Assembly (NCBI GenBank): GCA_022729615.1
Contig: DZAQ01000081.1
Coordinates: 1-6,042, forward strand
Origin: Sulfurovum sp.
GTDB taxonomy: Bacteria; Campylobacterota; Campylobacteria; Campylobacterales; Sulfurovaceae
Direction of reading: 5' to 3'
DNA: 6,042 bases
Shown: piece after piece, positions 1 through 5,824 of the stretch
Layout of the letters: each line of letters opens with the position of its first letter
Numbering within the stretch: the first letter of the stretch is position 1
Program-made: the position numbers and the translations under genes
Notes under the pieces: generated by a model
Told to the model about the DNA's origin: nothing
What the model saw: the letters and a program-made list of their open reading frames with translations, nothing else
Databases searched by the model: none

Positions 1-568
1 CTTTGCAAAGAGGGCACTCATCCGGAGCATACATTGCAAACTCGAAATCCGCCAAAGCAAAGAACGGAACCCCTTGCGGCAATTTGCACTCAAATTTTTG
101 CTCTTTTTTGCCTCCGACTCTTTGGCAAAAGCCACGATTTGCCAGCGCAGCGAAGGCGACCACCTCCCCTCCTAGCTCATTGATGATAGCTGCAGCCTCC
201 ATCGCGGAACCGCCCGTAGTAATGATATCCTCGCAAATGATTATTTTTTCGCCTTTGGCTACTTCAAAGCCGCGGCGAAGCTCCATTTTCCCCTCTTTGC
301 GCTCCACAAAGATACTTCGTACCCCCAAAGCCCTGGCAAGTTCATATCCCGCCAATACTCCGCCCAAAGCAGGAGCGCACACCGTATCGACTGCTTGACC
401 GCTCTGTCTGATTTGTTCCGCAAGCGCCTCAGCCAAAATTGAGGCTCTTTTGGGATCTTCCAGCACTTTAGCGCTTTGCAGATAGCGGTTAGAATGATTT
501 CCGCTGCTTAGGACAAAATGCCCTTCCAAAAGCGCTCCGGCATCTTTATATATCTGCTCGATATTCAT
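1..568 (-). CDS. pyrE: Orotate phosphoribosyltransferase, C-terminus cut off by window edge
   Basis: This enzyme joins orotate to PRPP to give orotidine 5'-phosphate in cytosolic de novo pyrimidine synthesis. I translated the minus strand by hand from the ATG at 568. The protein opens MNIEQIYKDAGALLEGHF and 189 residues are visible; I recall about 202 in Campylobacter PyrE, so roughly the last dozen are missing beyond base 1. The PRPP-binding motif is clear at residues 109-124 (IIICEDIITTGGSAME), and a basic loop with R90, K91 and K94 precedes an LRRGF segment. A CPLC pair of cysteines sits at 185-188. The start overlaps the frr stop codon (TGATG), and there is no strong ribosome binding site of its own, so translation is probably coupled to frr. 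An ATG directly upstream (571-569) is in frame and would add one residue. I preferred 568 because it aligns with the start I recall for relatives. Confidence 0.95.
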   Translation of the reverse strand, partial: MNIEQIYKDAGALLEGHFVLSSGNHSNRYLQSAKVLEDPKRASILAEALAEQIRQSGQAVDTVCAPALGGVLAGYELARALGVRSIFVERKEGKMELRRGFEVAKGEKIIICEDIITTGGSAMEAAAIINELGGEVVAFAALANRGFCQRVGGKKEQKFECKLPQGVPFFALADFEFAMYAPDECPLCK

Positions 569-1125
569 CATACTTTGAGGATATCCGTCTCTTTTGCCTT
601 GAAAACCTCATCGCATTTAACGATAAAATCATCCGTGACCTTTTGGATATGCTCCAGCCCTTTTTTGATCTCATCTTCACTGAGACTCTTCTCTTTTTCG
701 ATCTTCTTTACTGCATCATTACTATCTTTTCTGATATTTCGAATAGCTACTTTGGCTTTTTCATTCATCACTTTAGCCTGCTTTACGATCTCATGCCTCT
801 GATCAACGGTCATCGGAGGGAAGAAGAGCTTGATAACTATTCCGTCGTTATTGGGGTTCACTCCGATATTCGCCTCTTGAATGGCTTTGGTGATGGGCGA
901 AAGCATACTCTTTTCCCAAGGAGTAATTGTAATCGTTGTCGCGTCGGATGCGATAACATTTCCCACTTGACTCAGCGCAGTAGGCGTACCATAATAGTCA
1001 ACCTTTATGTGGTCAACGATCGTAGTAGTAACTTTACCGGTTCTAAGCGTGGCAAAGTCCCTCTTGAGCGCTTCAATACTCTTGCTCATGTGCTCTTGGG
1101 TGTTTGAATATATCTCATTTAGCAT
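568..1125 (-). CDS. frr: Ribosome recycling factor
   Basis: RRF acts with EF-G to split the post-termination ribosome complex and release mRNA and tRNA in the cytosol. The protein is 185 residues, the usual length of the family. Recognisable segments are LRTGK near 27-31, VDYYGTPTALSQVGN at 42-56, the helix with the conserved arginines R129 and R132 (VAIRNIRKDSND), and a charged C-terminal helix. R132 falls at the position of the essential arginine known in E. coli RRF. The start is well supported: AAGGAG lies 6 bases upstream of the ATG at 1125. It is the middle gene of secG-frr-pyrE, 25 bases after secG and overlapping pyrE by one base. Nothing about the protein looks unusual. Confidence 0.97.
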   Translation of the reverse strand: MLNEIYSNTQEHMSKSIEALKRDFATLRTGKVTTTIVDHIKVDYYGTPTALSQVGNVIASDATTITITPWEKSMLSPITKAIQEANIGVNPNNDGIVIKLFFPPMTVDQRHEIVKQAKVMNEKAKVAIRNIRKDSNDAVKKIEKEKSLSEDEIKKGLEHIQKVTDDFIVKCDEVFKAKETDILKV

Positions 1126-1150
1126 GGTGCTCTCCTTCTAGATAGTGTAG

Positions 1151-1525
1151 TTAGTGCGTTGCGGGCTTGGGTGCAACGGGCGCCGATCCGGCATCACTCT
1201 GGGATGGCACAGCGGCTGGAGCTGCAGGAGCCTCGCTTTTTGGCATCTGCGGTGTAGCGGGAATCGATGAAGTGATCGTATCCGCTACCGATTTATTGCT
1301 GCCTTTTGTATAAAGGTAACTTAGCACCAAAGTATTGAGCACAAAAAGCAGACCCAGCGTAAAGGTAACTTTCGCCAAAAATCCCATAGGTCCCTTTGCC
1401 CCAAAGAGAGTTTCATTGCTTCCGCTATAGGCTCCAAGTCCGATGCTGGAACTTTTTTGCAAGAGTACGGATATGGTAATAGCAAGCGCTAGAATGATCT
1501 GCACTATCATAAGTGTTGATGTCAT
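1151..1525 (-). CDS. secG: Preprotein translocase subunit SecG
   Basis: SecG is the small inner-membrane subunit of the SecYEG channel and helps SecA-driven protein export. The 124-residue protein has two hydrophobic segments, about 4-22 and 52-72. They are separated by the conserved cytosolic loop containing LLQKSSSIGLGAYSGS and LFGAKGPMGFLAK, the typical SecG signature. The C-terminal part, from about residue 75, is a low-complexity Ala/Pro/Ser tail, which varies in length across the family. The start at 1525 has a GAGGA ribosome binding site 4 bases upstream and a TATAAT box 41 bases upstream. It is the first gene of the operon with frr and pyrE, the same order I recall in Campylobacter. 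Confidence 0.94.
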   Translation of the reverse strand: MTSTLMIVQIILALAITISVLLQKSSSIGLGAYSGSNETLFGAKGPMGFLAKVTFTLGLLFVLNTLVLSYLYTKGSNKSVADTITSSIPATPQMPKSEAPAAPAAVPSQSDAGSAPVAPKPATH

Positions 1526-1553
1526 GTATTCCTCGATATGTTGTTGTTTTAGA

Positions 1554-1559
1554 TATAAT
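1554..1559 (+). promoter_or_regulatory. -10 box for the bioC-like gene
   Basis: A perfect TATAAT preceded by a T-rich stretch (TTGTTGTTTTAGA), which resembles Campylobacterota housekeeping promoters that lack a clear -35 box. It would start transcription near 1566, giving a leader of about 36 bases before the ATG at 1602. Inferred from sequence only. Confidence 0.55.
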
Positions 1560-1566
1560 TGGAGCG

Positions 1567-1572
1567 ATTATA
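1567..1572 (-). promoter_or_regulatory. -10 box for the secG-frr-pyrE operon
   Basis: A perfect TATAAT on the minus strand in the context TTTGGGTATAATC. The GGGTATAAT form recurs in front of the tRNA array in this window. No good -35 box is seen. Transcription would start near 1560 and run into secG. It faces the plus-strand -10 box at 1554-1559 with only 7 bases between them. Confidence 0.65.
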
Positions 1573-1601
1573 CCCAAATAAGCTGTAAAAATGAGTTAAG
1601 A

Positions 1602-2312
1602 ATGAGAGTTGCCCTTGAGTTTTCACGCTATGCGAGCCAATACAATAGCCGCAATATCATCCAAGCCAAAGTCGCCCAGAAACTCCTCTCGCTGGTACCC
1701 AAAAGAGATTACTCCCGAGTTATCGATATCGGATGCGGAAGAGGGGAGGTGCACCGAAATCTCATCGACCAAGGAATTCCATTTGCACATTTAACGGCTA
1801 TGGATATCTCCAAACCTATGCTGCACCTTCATCCGTCAGGTGAATCGATCATAAAAATAGAGGCTGATTTCAATTCAAGTGATTTTATAAAAGCGCTCCC
1901 ATACTCTCACTATGATCTCTTGCTCTCCTCCTCTGCACTCCAATGGAGCCAAGCATTGGAGAGCACACTTGCCGCACTTGCCGCACTCTGCGATGAGTGC
2001 TATTTTGCCATTTTTACATCTGAAACCTTTCGTTCGCTCCAACTCTATACCAATACAGCCTCTCCGATATATGACGAAGAGATTCTCAAAGAGAAGATCG
2101 GGCAGCACTTTGATGTTCAGTTCGAGACAGTGCGCTACAAACTCAATTTTGATACCCCCTATCAAATGCTGCGCTACATCAAAGAGAGCGGGGCTAGCGG
2201 GGGCAGACAGAGGCTGGGCTACAAAGAGCTGAAAAGAGTTATTGAAAACTATCCATATAAATATCTCGAATTTGAAGTTTTATATGCCTCTCCGCGATCA
2301 AAAAAGCAATAA
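1602..2312 (+). CDS. bioC: BioC-like SAM-dependent methyltransferase (probable malonyl-ACP O-methyltransferase)
   Basis: A class I SAM methyltransferase of 236 residues. BioC methylates the free carboxyl of malonyl-ACP so that fatty-acid synthesis can build the pimeloyl chain of biotin. From the ATG at 1602, the N-terminal FSRYASQYN helix matches the BioC opening. The SAM glycine motif is VIDIGCGRGE (40-49), the ribose-binding acidic residue is D68 in TAMDISKPML, and SSSALQW (109-115) matches BioC's NLAVQW. LRYIKESGASGG (190-201) matches its C-terminal LKGIGA segment. The reading frame stays open upstream to 1443, but that stretch lies antisense to secG and across the promoters and has no methyltransferase character, so I placed the start at 1602. 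The ribosome binding site is weak (TAAG). It is transcribed away from secG and stands alone. The methyltransferase fold is certain; the BioC substrate is inferred from similarity because no other biotin gene is nearby. Confidence 0.85.
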   Translation: MRVALEFSRYASQYNSRNIIQAKVAQKLLSLVPKRDYSRVIDIGCGRGEVHRNLIDQGIPFAHLTAMDISKPMLHLHPSGESIIKIEADFNSSDFIKALPYSHYDLLLSSSALQWSQALESTLAALAALCDECYFAIFTSETFRSLQLYTNTASPIYDEEILKEKIGQHFDVQFETVRYKLNFDTPYQMLRYIKESGASGGRQRLGYKELKRVIENYPYKYLEFEVLYASPRSKKQ

Positions 2313-2430
2313 ATTTAAGATAAGCCAATCAATATTATTATGTGAGAATCAAACTCTTTTGAGGAATTAAAAAATAATTTGAAATTTCAGTGACCATTAA
2401 GTTTGTGTTCACATCTTGTTAATTTATATC

Positions 2431-2439
2431 TGCTACACT
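2431..2439 (+). promoter_or_regulatory. Candidate extended -10 for the LysM hydrolase gene, in a 200-base intergenic region
   Basis: TGCTACACT reads as an extended -10 (TGnTAnAnT) and would give a leader of about 65 bases before the ATG at 2513. The AT-rich region 2313-2512 shows no ORF or RNA gene that I recognise. It holds only this weak candidate, a weak inverted repeat (TCAAA/TTTGA at 2349-2362), and the ribosome binding site near 2500. Confidence 0.3.
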
Positions 2440-2512
2440 TCAGGTAAGCACATAAGGCGATACTCATAATTGTATCCCCTTCACAATTTAAAAAATTAAG
2501 AGAGGTTATTTT

Positions 2513-3646
2513 ATGAGGCGTATATACGCGATTGTATGTGGTCTTGCCCTGCTTTCTAGCTATGGAGTAGCGAAAGCGGAGAAGATTCACACGAAGCACA
2601 AAACAGAAAAAAGCATCCAAAAAAACACAAAAACAAGTAAAACCACATCTTCAGACTACAAAATCAAAAGCGGTGATTCTCTCTATACAATAGCACAAAA
2701 AAACCATATCGGTGTAGCTGAGTTGGAATCAATCAACCATATCAAAAAGGGCGGCAAACTCAAGATCGGCAGCTCTCTGAAACTATCCAAGGGAGTTTCC
2801 GAAAAAACAAAAGATAAAAAAACTTCAACAGCATCAGCCAAAAATAAGACAAAAACAAAAATCACCCAATCCAACAAAACAAAAAAATCCACCGAAATTG
2901 CCTCCAAGAGCAAGTCTGATATCGTAATATCCACAACAAAAAAGAGTGCACTTACCCAAATTTCCGGCTCTCATACCATAAAGAAGGGTGAGACTCTCTA
3001 CTCCATAGCCAAAAAATATCATATCGATGTTGCTGTACTCAAAAAAACAAATTCTATCAAAAGCAATAACTTGAAACTTGGACAAACTCTTACTATTCCA
3101 AGAAATTTCACTACTTTTGATGCGCCGATGAAAATCGCCAAAATTGACACAAAAACAGAAAATGTGACAACATTGTCCAGAGACACTTCATCAAAAAGAT
3201 TTATTCTTGAATCAGAGCAGGAGGAGTCAACTCTCCTCTCCTTCTTGGGTCAAAATAACAAAACATGCTCTCCTTCGCTAAAACTAGATGCCGCAAAAGA
3301 TCAACTTGGAAAAAACTATGTATTAGGAGCCAGTGGACCGTACGCATTTGATTGTTCCGGCTTCACCAGTTATGTTTGTAAAGCCAATGGCGTCTGTCTT
3401 CCTAGAACATCAATCGATCAGTCAAAAGTCGGTAAGAGGGTAGCTCGTAATGAACTTAAAGCGGGTGATTTGATCTTCTTTGATACTTCCACAAGAAGAA
3501 GAGGCTATGTCAACCATGTGGGTATCTACTTGGGGAATAATAAATTTATTCACGCATCCAGCTCAAAGAAAAAAGTGATTATCACAAGTTTGGATTCATC
3601 GTTTTATAAATCACGCTTCAAGTGGGGCAGTCGCGTCAAAGGCTAA
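2513..3646 (+). CDS. Exported LysM-LysM-NlpC/P60 peptidoglycan hydrolase
   Basis: This is a cell-wall endopeptidase, probably cutting peptide stems or crosslinks of peptidoglycan in the periplasm. The 377-residue protein begins with a signal peptide of about 22 residues (basic MRR, hydrophobic core, AKA cleavage site). LysM repeat 1 spans about 49-92 and LysM repeat 2 about 154-196; both should bind glycan. They are joined by a Lys/Thr/Ser-rich linker, and a second spacer runs to about 255. The C-terminal NlpC/P60 domain has catalytic C281 in YAFDCSGF, H335 in VNHVGIYLG and H347 in FIHASS, so the triad looks intact. PRTS and AGDLIFF are family hallmarks. The ribosome binding site AGAGAGG lies 7 bases before the ATG. 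The gene stands alone and converges with ilvD. The exact bond cut, and whether it acts in cell separation or in shape, cannot be told from sequence. The linker DNA is A-rich with several runs of seven A. Confidence 0.92.
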   Translation: MRRIYAIVCGLALLSSYGVAKAEKIHTKHKTEKSIQKNTKTSKTTSSDYKIKSGDSLYTIAQKNHIGVAELESINHIKKGGKLKIGSSLKLSKGVSEKTKDKKTSTASAKNKTKTKITQSNKTKKSTEIASKSKSDIVISTTKKSALTQISGSHTIKKGETLYSIAKKYHIDVAVLKKTNSIKSNNLKLGQTLTIPRNFTTFDAPMKIAKIDTKTENVTTLSRDTSSKRFILESEQEESTLLSFLGQNNKTCSPSLKLDAAKDQLGKNYVLGASGPYAFDCSGFTSYVCKANGVCLPRTSIDQSKVGKRVARNELKAGDLIFFDTSTRRRGYVNHVGIYLGNNKFIHASSSKKKVIITSLDSSFYKSRFKWGSRVKG

Positions 3647-3661
3647 TCTCTGCATATATTC

Positions 3662-3679
3662 GAGGCGCTAATTCGCCTC
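3662..3679. terminator. Candidate hairpin terminator between convergent genes
   Basis: A perfect 6-bp stem, GAGGCG/CGCCTC, with loop CTAATT lies 15 bases after the hydrolase stop and 28 bases after the end of ilvD. On the plus strand it is followed by a pyrimidine-rich stretch rather than a true T run. On the minus strand there is no T run either. It may terminate the hydrolase transcript, but weakly as drawn. Confidence 0.45.
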
Positions 3680-3707
3680 CACTTTACTCCTCTTCTGCTT
3701 CTAGCTC

Positions 3708-5393
3708 CTAATAAGCCTCCAAAATGGCGCCGTTGCTCGCATTTGTCACCAATGCCCTATATTGTTTGAGCCAAGAACTTGTTAATGGCTTCACAAGAGG
3801 GATGAACTCCGCTCTTCGTTTGGCTATCTCATCATCACTGAGCCTAGCCTCTAGAATATATTGATCCACATCGATATGGATCACATCGCCGTCACGAAGC
3901 AGACCGATGAGACCGCCCTCTGCCGCCTCCGGACTCACATGACCGATACTTGCGCCCCTTGTGGCTCCGGAAAAGCGACCATCAGTGATGAGCGCTACCT
4001 TGTCCCCAAGCCCCATCCCCATGATCAGACTTGTCGGGGTAAGCATCTCTTGCATTCCCGGACCGCCCTTTGGTCCCTCATAGCGTATGACCACCACATT
4101 GCCAGCCTTCACTCCTCCGTTGATAATACCTTTGATGGCAGCATCTTGCGAATCATAGCAAACAGCCGTTCCGGTAAAAACGCGCTCTCCTGTGATACCT
4201 GCTGTTTTGATCACGGCTCCTTGCTCGGCAAGATTACCGTACAAGATCGCCAAGCCGCCCACTTGCGAGAAGGGATTGTCTATGGTATGGATGATCGAGG
4301 TATCCTTGATGGTGGCTCCTGAAATTCGTTCATAGAGGCTCTCGCCGGTGATTGTGGGATTGTCAAGCAAGATATCATCTCCTCTTTTTTTCATCTCATT
4401 CATCACCGCTGAGACACCGCCGGCTCTATGAATATCCTCCATGTGCACCGTACTCAAGGATGGAGAGATTTTTGCGATATGAGAGACTCTTTTGCTGACT
4501 TTGTTGATATCTGCTAGGTTGAAATTTACTTCTGCTTCCTTGGCGATGGCAAGCATATGCAGTACCGTGTTGGAGCTGCCGCCCATTGCCATATCCACAG
4601 CAAATGCATTTCGCACTGCATTTTCATTGAGAATATTGCGAAGTTTCATCTTTTTGGATTGCTCTGCATCTTTGGCTATTTCACAAATGCGCCTTGCTGC
4701 CTTCTTGTAAAGCTCTGTTCGTTCCGGTGTGAGCGCTAGAATTGTGCCATTGCCGGGCAGAGCGATCCCCATGGCCTCCATGAGTGTATTCATGGAATTT
4801 GCCGTGAACATACCCGAACAGCTGCCGCCGCTTGGACAGGCGTTGCATTCAATTTCAGTCAATTTGGCCTCATCGATTTCGCCGGCTTCAAACTGTCCAA
4901 CAGCCTCAAATGCCGTGGCAAGATCGATGGGTGTGCCGTCATGCATGTGTCCAGCCGCCATCGGACCGCCTGAGACAAATATAGTTGGTACATCAACACG
5001 CAATGCCCCCATGATCATCCCCGGAACGATCTTATCACAGTTTGGGATAGCGATCATGGCATCAAGTTTATGCGCATTCATCACCGTCTCTATAGAATTT
5101 GCGATAATTTCACGACTCGGAAGGGAATAGAGCATGCCGTCGTGTCCCATTGCGATACCGTCATCGACGCCTATTGTATTGAACTCGAACGGGATACAGC
5201 CATTGGCGCGTATCTCCTCTTTGATCACTTCTGCTACTTTGTTGAGGAAAAAATGACCAGGAATTATCTCGATAAAAGAGTTCGCAACCCCGATAAACGG
5301 TTTGGCAAAATCATCATCTTTTAGTCCGGTTGCCCTAAGCAGGCTTCTGTGGGGAGCGCGGCTAAACCCCTCTTTTATTTCATTGCTTCGCAT
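3708..5393 (-). CDS. ilvD: Dihydroxy-acid dehydratase
   Basis: IlvD dehydrates 2,3-dihydroxy-isovalerate and 2,3-dihydroxy-3-methylvalerate to the 2-keto acids that become valine, leucine and isoleucine. It is a cytosolic iron-sulfur enzyme. The protein is 561 residues, about the size I recall for Campylobacter IlvD and shorter than the 616 of E. coli. Visible motifs are VDDGIAMGHDGM (76-87, metal-binding aspartates), IPNCDKIVPGM with C119, CPSGGSCSGMFTANSMN with C192, YEGPKGGPGMQEM (438-450) and DGRFSGATRG (471-480). At the place where the [2Fe-2S] class carries a third cysteine (PCN), this protein has PGH (G46), as in E. coli, which points to the oxygen-sensitive [4Fe-4S] class. The start is supported by AGGA 7 bases upstream and a strong -10 box. 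The gene stands apart from other ilv genes in this window. Confidence 0.97.
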   Translation of the reverse strand: MRSNEIKEGFSRAPHRSLLRATGLKDDDFAKPFIGVANSFIEIIPGHFFLNKVAEVIKEEIRANGCIPFEFNTIGVDDGIAMGHDGMLYSLPSREIIANSIETVMNAHKLDAMIAIPNCDKIVPGMIMGALRVDVPTIFVSGGPMAAGHMHDGTPIDLATAFEAVGQFEAGEIDEAKLTEIECNACPSGGSCSGMFTANSMNTLMEAMGIALPGNGTILALTPERTELYKKAARRICEIAKDAEQSKKMKLRNILNENAVRNAFAVDMAMGGSSNTVLHMLAIAKEAEVNFNLADINKVSKRVSHIAKISPSLSTVHMEDIHRAGGVSAVMNEMKKRGDDILLDNPTITGESLYERISGATIKDTSIIHTIDNPFSQVGGLAILYGNLAEQGAVIKTAGITGERVFTGTAVCYDSQDAAIKGIINGGVKAGNVVVIRYEGPKGGPGMQEMLTPTSLIMGMGLGDKVALITDGRFSGATRGASIGHVSPEAAEGGLIGLLRDGDVIHIDVDQYILEARLSDDEIAKRRAEFIPLVKPLTSSWLKQYRALVTNASNGAILEAY

Positions 5394-5420
5394 AGTAATA
5401 TCCTAAAAATAGTTTTTTTC

Positions 5421-5429
5421 ATTATATCA
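5421..5429 (-). promoter_or_regulatory. ilvD: Extended -10 promoter for ilvD
   Basis: The minus strand reads TGATATAAT, a perfect extended -10 (TGnTATAAT), 27 bases upstream of the ilvD start. The expected transcription start falls in a run of seven A (5419-5413). No good -35 box is present (CTAAAA at the right spacing matches 3 of 6). Confidence 0.65.
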
Positions 5430-5430
5430 C

Positions 5431-5459
5431 TTTACTTTTAAAGTTTTAGTGGGTATAAT
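5431..5459 (+). promoter_or_regulatory. Promoter of the tRNA array
   Basis: A perfect TATAAT at 5454-5459 follows TTTACT at 5431-5436 (4 of 6 matches to the -35 consensus) with 17 bases between. The sequence just after the -10, GGCACTCC, is GC-rich, as is common in stringently controlled stable-RNA promoters of Proteobacteria; that link is inference. Transcription would start near 5466, about 36 bases before tRNA-Gly. Confidence 0.7.
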
Positions 5460-5501
5460 GGCACTCCTCTTTTTTGGTTAAACCCACAAAGAGTTTGGAG
5501 T

Positions 5502-5576
5502 GCGGGCGTAGCTCAGGGGTAGAGCACAACCTTGCCAAGGTTGGGGTCGAGGGTTCGAATCCCTTCGCCCGCTCCA
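5502..5576 (+). tRNA. tRNA-Gly(GCC)
   Basis: The cloverleaf folds completely. The acceptor is GCGGGCG/CGCCCGC, the D arm lies in GCTCAGGGGTAGAGC, and the anticodon stem CAACC/GGTTG encloses TTGCCAA with anticodon GCC at 5534-5536. The T arm is GAGGG TTCGAAT CCCTT, position 73 is T, and CCA is encoded. It is the first gene of the five-tRNA array. Confidence 0.97.
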
Positions 5577-5606
5577 GATTTAGAAATTTGTTTTTAATAA
5601 AGTTCC

Positions 5607-5694
5607 GCCCGGATGGTGAAATCGGTAGACACAGGGGACTTAAAATCCCCCGGCTATTGCAGCTGTGCCGGTTCAAGTCCGGCTCCGGGCACCA
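5607..5694 (+). tRNA. tRNA-Leu(UAA)
   Basis: This is an 88-base class II tRNA. The acceptor is GCCCGGA/TCCGGGC. The anticodon stem GGGGA/TCCCC encloses CTTAAAA with anticodon TAA at 5641-5643. The long variable arm (5651-5666) has a short GCT/AGC stem. The T arm is GCCGG TTCAAGT CCGGC, A73 is the expected leucine discriminator, and CCA is encoded. It lies 30 bases after tRNA-Gly. Confidence 0.97.
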
Positions 5695-5732
5695 CCATGC
5701 ACAAGATGCAAAACATTTGATTCAAAAGTGAT

Positions 5733-5808
5733 GGAGTCATCGCCAAGTGATAAGGCCGCAGTTTGCAAAGCTGCTATCCCCCGGTTTAATTCCAGGGTGA
5801 CTCCTCCA
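5733..5808 (+). tRNA. Divergent tRNA-Cys(GCA)-like gene with abnormal T arm (possibly a pseudo-tRNA)
   Basis: The 76-base sequence is clearly related to the canonical tRNA-Cys at 5825. The acceptor stem GGAGTCA/TGACTCC is fully paired. The anticodon stem GCAGT/GCTGC (one T·G pair) encloses TTGCAAA with anticodon GCA at 5765-5767. T73 and CCA are present. Against the canonical copy I count eight substitutions and two inserted bases. One inserted base, a C, falls before or within the 5' T strand, and an A falls in the 3' T strand. The T arm then folds either as CCCCGG TTTAATT CCAGGG (6 bp with a C·A mismatch) or as a 5-bp stem with A5794 bulged and a 5-base variable region. G19 is A and C56 is T, which together still allow an A-U tertiary pair. 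The main cysteine identity elements (GCA, U73) survive, so charging is plausible; efficient use on the ribosome is doubtful. Confidence 0.65.
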
Positions 5809-5824
5809 GCTACATATTACATTT

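Noticed and set aside
643..1107. Long plus-strand open frame opposite frr
   Set aside because: It is a shadow of frr, with no ribosome binding site and no recognisable protein. Other open frames opposite pyrE, the hydrolase and ilvD were dropped for the same reason.
1443..1601. Upstream extension of the bioC-like reading frame by 53 codons
   Set aside because: It lies antisense to the secG N-terminus and across both -10 boxes, has no methyltransferase character, and the BioC-like N-terminus begins at 1602.
1966..1992. Tandem 9-base repeat CACTTGCCG, two copies plus a degenerate third
   Set aside because: It encodes an LAALAAL helix of the same length as the matching segment in E. coli BioC, so it is probably codon coincidence rather than an expansion.
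2391..2414. CRP-like operator GTGA...TTCACA upstream of the hydrolase gene
   Set aside because: The spacing is far too long for a CRP/FNR-type site and only a few bases match.
2513..2578. Lipoprotein signal (Cys9) in the hydrolase leader
   Set aside because: The residue before Cys9 is Val and the Cys lies before the hydrophobic core ends, so it is not a lipobox. An AKA cleavage site at 20-22 fits better.
5733..5808. The odd Cys tRNA as a selenocysteine or suppressor tRNA
   Set aside because: The anticodon is GCA, not UCA or another stop-reading triplet, and the acceptor stem has 7 bp rather than the 8 of bacterial tRNA-Sec.
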